A DNA stretch of 64,000 nucleotides from Streptomyces sp. FIT100. Lineage in GTDB: Bacteria; Actinomycetota; Actinomycetes; Streptomycetales; Streptomycetaceae. A model generated the notes under the pieces. That model saw only the letters and a list, made by a program, of their open reading frames with translations, was not told the origin of the DNA and searched no databases. Within the stretch, counting starts at the first letter, position 1; each line of letters opens with the position of its first letter. The stretch covers positions 5,386,526 to 5,450,525 of the forward strand of contig NZ_CP075715.1 in the NCBI RefSeq assembly GCF_024584805.1. Reading direction: 5' to 3'. Shown here in pieces: positions 60,382 through 64,000 of the stretch. The position numbers and the translations under genes are program-made.

Positions 60382-62877
60382 TCAGCCGAGGGGCAGCGCG
60401 TAGAAGGCGCGGTCGCGCCACACGACGGCGGTGCTTCCGGCGACCAGCGCGCGGTAGCCGGGGACCGCTGTCCGGCCGCCCGCCTCCTGGAACTTCCACA
60501 GCCGGCTGCCGTCCGCCGTGCTGAACGCCGTGACCTGCGTGGACTCCAGGACCAGTGCGGTCCGGCCGCCCGCGGACAGCAGCACCCGCGAGCGCTCCCC
60601 GGCGGCCGGGGCGGGGTCGCTGCCGGCCTCCGTCGACTGCGCCCAGCGGGTGGCGCCGGTCGCGGCGTCGAGCGCGAACAGCTGATGGCCGGCGGTCGGC
60701 ACATAGACCGTGCCGTCCCGGACCACACCCTCGCCGGAGGCGCCGCCGGCCCGCCACAGCCGGGTGCCGCTGCGGGTGTCGTACGCGTACAGGCCGTCGG
60801 CCGCCGCCGCGTACAGCGTGGCCGACGGGTCGCCGGAGACGGCGGCGTCCTGGAGGACCGTGCCGAAGTACTTGCTCCACAGGAGCTTTCCGCCCGCCCG
60901 GTCGTACAGGGAGAACAGCGCGCGGCCCCTGTTCGCCTTCACCTGCTGCGGTGTCAGCGAGGCGCCGTCCTGCCGTACGAGAATCCCGTCGGGGCGGACG
61001 GCGACGCCCTGGTAGCGCGGGACGACGCCGGGGGCGCGGCCGCCCGGGACCTGGGTGCGCCACAGCTCCTTGCGGGCGGCGGTGTCGTACGCGAAGAGGT
61101 ACGTCCCCGAGCCCGCGGTGCCGGAGAACCAGACGACCGGGCCCTCGGCGGCGGCCACGGCGCTCACGTGCGCGGGCGCGGCGACGCGGTGCCGGACGGA
61201 GCCGTCCTTCGGTGAAAGCCACACGAAATGCGTCGCGCCGAGGACGAACACGGCGTCGCCCGCGACGACGGGCCCGTGCGCGGACCCCGCGGCGGCGGTC
61301 TGCGCCCACAGCCGCCGGCCGGTGCGCAGATCGACGCCGGTGCACTGCGTGGCGTCGCCCACGACGACGACACGGTCGCGCCACGCGGCCGCCCGCAGCA
61401 CGCCTTGCACGGGGTGCCGGTACGCCCACCGCGGCACGGGCGGCACGCCCGGCAGCGGTTTCGCGGCGGGCCGGGCCTCGGCCGGAACGGCCTTCTCGCC
61501 CCCTCCGCTCAGCGCAACGCCGAGGCCGCCCCCGACCACCAGCCCGACGGCGCCGGCCACACCCGCAGCGACCACCACACGCCGTTCCGCGCCGGCCCTC
61601 GCGGCCAGCACGGACGCGGTGAGCGGCGACTTGCCCCCGTCCCCGCCGCCGGCGGACGGTGCCATCGCCTCCCCCGCGGGCCGGCTCCGCGGGACGCCCA
61701 GTGCCGCGGTGACCTTGTCGCCGCCGCGCCCGCCGCGCCCGCCGTATCCGCCTTGCTCGCCGCCGGTCCCGAACTCCGGGGAGCCTGCGGGTGCCGCCGG
61801 GGCACGAGGTGGTGCGGACGGGGGCCCAGGGACGGAACCGGCGTCGGTGCGGAGCGCCAGGGTGGTGCGGCCGTGCACGGCGGGGCCGGCGGCGGTTGTG
61901 GCGGCGGGCGCCGTGGCGGGCACGGCCGTGGGCGCGGGTGCGGGGAGCTCCGGAAGGGCGTCGGCCTGCGGCCGGACGAGGCGCGCGACCGCGTCCGCAC
62001 GGGCGGACAGGGCGGCGAGCAGCGGGTCCGGGAGCCAGCCGTCCTTGGCCAGGGCCGCCGCGCCCTCCAACGCCAGAGTGGCCGCCGCCGTGCCAGCGGT
62101 CGGGCGGTCGGCGGGGGACTTGGCCAGGCAGGAGGCCAGCAGCTCGCGCAAGCCCTCGGGGACGCCGTCCAGTTCGGGTTCCGCGTCGGCGATGGCCGGG
62201 CCGTCGGGGAACGGGTCCGTGCCCGTCGACGCGTACGCCAGCAGCAGGCCGAGGACGAAGACGTCGGACGCCGTGCCGGGCTTGTCGCCGGTGAGCTGCT
62301 CCGGAGTGAGGTAGCCGAGGCGCACCGACAGACCGCCGCCCGGGACCGCCTCGGCGCGGGCCGCCGCGCCCAGGGCGCCGAAGGCCGCGAGCCGGGGACC
62401 GTCTGCGGCCAGCAGGACGGTCTCCGGGGCGAGGCCGTGCAGCACGGTGCCGGTGGCGTGGACCCGGGAGAGGGTCTCGGCGAGGCCCGCGCCGAGTATC
62501 CGTACCGCGCGCTCCTTGAGCGGGCCCGCGAGCGCGATCGCCTCGCCGAGCGTGACGGCGGGGACGTATGCGTGCGCGGTCCACGGCCCGGGGTCGTCCG
62601 TGCCCGTGCGGACGGGGGCGAGGACCCAGCCCCCGGCGAGCCGCTCCGCCGTGCGGGCCTCCGCCTCGAAGCGGCGCCGGAACGCGGGGAGCGCGGCGAG
62701 CTCCGCACGGGCGAGGGAGACGACGACGGCGGCAGTGCCGTCCGCGTCCTCGCCCCGGGCGACGTAATGGACCGTGCTCGCCGTCTCCCGGGAGCGTGCC
62801 AGCGCCGTGTACGGGCCGATGCGGCGCGGGTCCCCGTCCCGCAGCGGCTCGGGCAGCGGCAGCGGCAGTGGCTCCAT
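60382..62877 (-). CDS. Pseudokinase fused to a PQQ-type beta-propeller, 831 aa
   Basis: The N-terminal 270 residues follow the Hanks-type kinase layout (IGPYTALARSRETASTVHYV, LTPEQLTGDKPGTASDVFVL, LLASCLAKSPADRPTAGTAA). However, the catalytic loop reads VLHGLAPETVLL in place of HRDxKxxN and the DFG is AFG, and no VAIK lysine is evident, so it cannot be an active kinase. A disordered linker, one membrane helix (VVVAAGVAGAVGLVVGGGLG) and then an extracytoplasmic propeller (GVDLRTGRRLWAQ, LFAYDTAARKELWRTQ, LYAYDTRSGTRLWRAGG) follow. Start ATG 62877. Confidence 0.85.
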   Translation of the reverse strand: MEPLPLPLPEPLRDGDPRRIGPYTALARSRETASTVHYVARGEDADGTAAVVVSLARAELAALPAFRRRFEAEARTAERLAGGWVLAPVRTGTDDPGPWTAHAYVPAVTLGEAIALAGPLKERAVRILGAGLAETLSRVHATGTVLHGLAPETVLLAADGPRLAAFGALGAAARAEAVPGGGLSVRLGYLTPEQLTGDKPGTASDVFVLGLLLAYASTGTDPFPDGPAIADAEPELDGVPEGLRELLASCLAKSPADRPTAGTAAATLALEGAAALAKDGWLPDPLLAALSARADAVARLVRPQADALPELPAPAPTAVPATAPAATTAAGPAVHGRTTLALRTDAGSVPGPPSAPPRAPAAPAGSPEFGTGGEQGGYGGRGGRGGDKVTAALGVPRSRPAGEAMAPSAGGGDGGKSPLTASVLAARAGAERRVVVAAGVAGAVGLVVGGGLGVALSGGGEKAVPAEARPAAKPLPGVPPVPRWAYRHPVQGVLRAAAWRDRVVVVGDATQCTGVDLRTGRRLWAQTAAAGSAHGPVVAGDAVFVLGATHFVWLSPKDGSVRHRVAAPAHVSAVAAAEGPVVWFSGTAGSGTYLFAYDTAARKELWRTQVPGGRAPGVVPRYQGVAVRPDGILVRQDGASLTPQQVKANRGRALFSLYDRAGGKLLWSKYFGTVLQDAAVSGDPSATLYAAAADGLYAYDTRSGTRLWRAGGASGEGVVRDGTVYVPTAGHQLFALDAATGATRWAQSTEAGSDPAPAAGERSRVLLSAGGRTALVLESTQVTAFSTADGSRLWKFQEAGGRTAVPGYRALVAGSTAVVWRDRAFYALPLG

Positions 62878-62910
62878 CGGCGAGTCCCCCCTCGTACGGT
62901 CGCCTTGATC

Positions 62911-63186
62911 CTATTCGGCCCGCTTCGGCTTCGACCAGGGCCAGTTGAGCCTCCGGCGCTCGCGCCCCTGGGGCGCGTACTCGTACTTCCAGCCGCGCGG
63001 CAGCCCGAGCCGTTTGGTGTGGCCCGAGGGGACGCGGCGGTACGCGTGCACGGTGGGCGGGCCGCCGGCGTCGTCCGGCACCGGAACCTCGTACCAGAGC
63101 GGAGGGTTGCCGGTGGGGCCGACGAGAACGGGCAGGACCCGCCCGTCCAGGGGGCCGCCGACGAAGGGGGTGTTCTCGCTTCTCAC
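62911..63186 (-). CDS. Small basic protein of unknown function, 91 aa
   Basis: GTG 63186 (VRSENTPFVGGPLDGRVLPV), then PLWYEVPVPDDAGGPPTVHA and a Tyr/Arg/Lys-rich tail (GWKYEYAPQGRERRRLNWPW). No signal peptide or membrane segment. I do not recognise the family. It lies 33 bp upstream of the pseudokinase gene on the same strand, so they may be co-transcribed. Confidence 0.7.
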   Translation of the reverse strand: MRSENTPFVGGPLDGRVLPVLVGPTGNPPLWYEVPVPDDAGGPPTVHAYRRVPSGHTKRLGLPRGWKYEYAPQGRERRRLNWPWSKPKRAE

Positions 63187-63278
63187 GCGCCCAGTCTCGC
63201 GCAGGCGGGCGATGCCGTCCCTTCGGCCCGGGGTGCGGGGGTGCGGGGGTCCGGGGAGCAGCGGCGCGGCCGTTCCCG

Positions 63279-64000
63279 TCACCGCTCCCGGGAATCGGAG
63301 GGGTGCAGGAGGTGGCCGCCTTCGCCCACGACGGGGAGCGCGCGCCGCAGCAGCGCCGCGACCGGGCCCGTCGCGGTCTCCAGCGCGAGCAGCTTCCTCA
63401 CGACCCCCGCGGTCTCCTCGTCGGATGCCGCCGTCGCGACCAGCAGCCCGATGAGGTGGTCGACGAGCCACTCCCGCAGCTCCGGGGCCGGGGGCAGCTT
63501 CTCCTCGTCCAGCCAGATCAGCGAGGCCGCCTCGACGGCGGCGATCCATGTGCGCACCATCATCCGCAGCCGTGCGCCCGCCTCCGTGACCCCGAGGTGG
63601 ACCAGGATCTGCTCGGCGGCGGCGCGCCGCACCTCGTCGACGATCGCGGTGGTGCGGGACGTCTCGGCGACGCTCCCGCCGCGCAGCAGTGCGCTGAACC
63701 CGGCGTCGTGCTCGTCGACGAAGACGAGGTAGCGGTCCAGCACCCGGCCGAGGCGTTCGGTGGGCGGCCCGGTGGTCGGCTCCGCGAAGCACAGCACGAT
63801 CGCGTCGGCGGAGCTGCGCAGGGCCGCCTCGTACAACTGCTGCTTCCCGCCCGGGAAGTAGCGGTAGACCAGCGGCCGGGAGACCCCGGCGGCCTCGGCG
63901 ACGTCGTCGAGCGACACGTCCTCGGGCGCGCGGTGGGCGAACAGCGTGAGGGCGGCGCGGAGCAGCTGGCTGCGCCGCTCCTCGACGCTGAGGCGCCGGT
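63279..64000 (-). CDS. TetR-family regulator, N-terminus cut by the window end
   Basis: The frame continues to the right edge and reads RSQLLRAALTLFAHRAPEDV into the HTH SLDDVAEAAGVSRPLVYRYF, the TetR signature. The C-terminal ligand domain (RLGRVLDRYLVFVDEHDAGF, ILVHLGVTEAGARLRMMVRT) follows. The true start lies beyond 64000. Target and ligand unknown. Confidence 0.9.
   Translation of the reverse strand, partial: RRLSVEERRSQLLRAALTLFAHRAPEDVSLDDVAEAAGVSRPLVYRYFPGGKQQLYEAALRSSADAIVLCFAEPTTGPPTERLGRVLDRYLVFVDEHDAGFSALLRGGSVAETSRTTAIVDEVRRAAAEQILVHLGVTEAGARLRMMVRTWIAAVEAASLIWLDEEKLPPAPELREWLVDHLIGLLVATAASDEETAGVVRKLLALETATGPVAALLRRALPVVGEGGHLLHPSDSRER

Overview
The window is a high-GC actinobacterial chromosome segment, almost certainly from a Streptomyces. 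The signs are frequent GTG starts, 4-bp start/stop overlaps, a nickel superoxide dismutase (sodN) with its processing protease (sodX), a multifunctional 2-oxoglutarate decarboxylase, a cvn 'conservon' signalling operon and HspR/ClgR-type sites in front of lon. The order sodN-sodX, amino-acid ABC operon, malic enzyme, kgd, two-component pair, lon matches the S. coelicolor core chromosome as I remember it (SCO5254 to about SCO5290). No search was run.

Bases 1-11283 look like an accessory region attached to this core. It has a partial gene at the edge, a frameshifted methyltransferase copy whose intact relative lies 5.7 kb away, and a low-GC gene of unknown function with a HEPN-like R-x5-H signature. 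Next comes a tightly overlapped operon of a GHKL ATPase, a short class I aminoacyl-tRNA-synthetase-like protein and an ASCH-domain protein, divergent from an XRE regulator-methyltransferase pair. A DUF2716-like gene, a lipoprotein and two SMI1/KNR4-like genes follow. The region ends in remnants of an integrative element (relaxase tail, frameshifted tyrosine integrase) that abut sodN.

Bases 11284-26754 are mostly housekeeping: NiSOD and its protease, a CGNR zinc-finger regulator, a methyltransferase, a polar amino-acid ABC transporter, malic enzyme, a Tat-exported PhoD, an oxidoreductase, a small HTH/Clp-N pair and a PadR/DUF4097 pair. A perfect 238-bp inverted repeat (22681-22918 and 23583-23820) copies the end of padR and flanks a repeat-rich spacer.

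Bases 26846-40329 hold the most interesting system, a compact one-strand cluster. Its order is trypsin-co-occurring-domain protein, trypsin-VMAP protein, MoxR AAA+ ATPase, vWA protein, FxSxx-COOH precursor peptide, radical SAM/SPASM maturase, HExxH protein and a TIR-NB-ARC-TPR STAND protein. It reads as a ribosomally made, modified short peptide embedded in an NTPase/protease sensing and effector circuit.

Bases 40417-64000 return to core genes: kgd, a two-component pair, an aminopropyltransferase-like gene, a GNAT gene, lon, a GH25 lysozyme, a MarR regulator, a PP2C-like phosphatase, a conservon (cvnA-D) followed by a styrene-monooxygenase-like flavoprotein, a secreted coiled-coil protein, a pseudokinase fused to a beta-propeller, a small unknown protein and a TetR regulator cut by the window end. 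No tRNA, rRNA or CRISPR array was seen.
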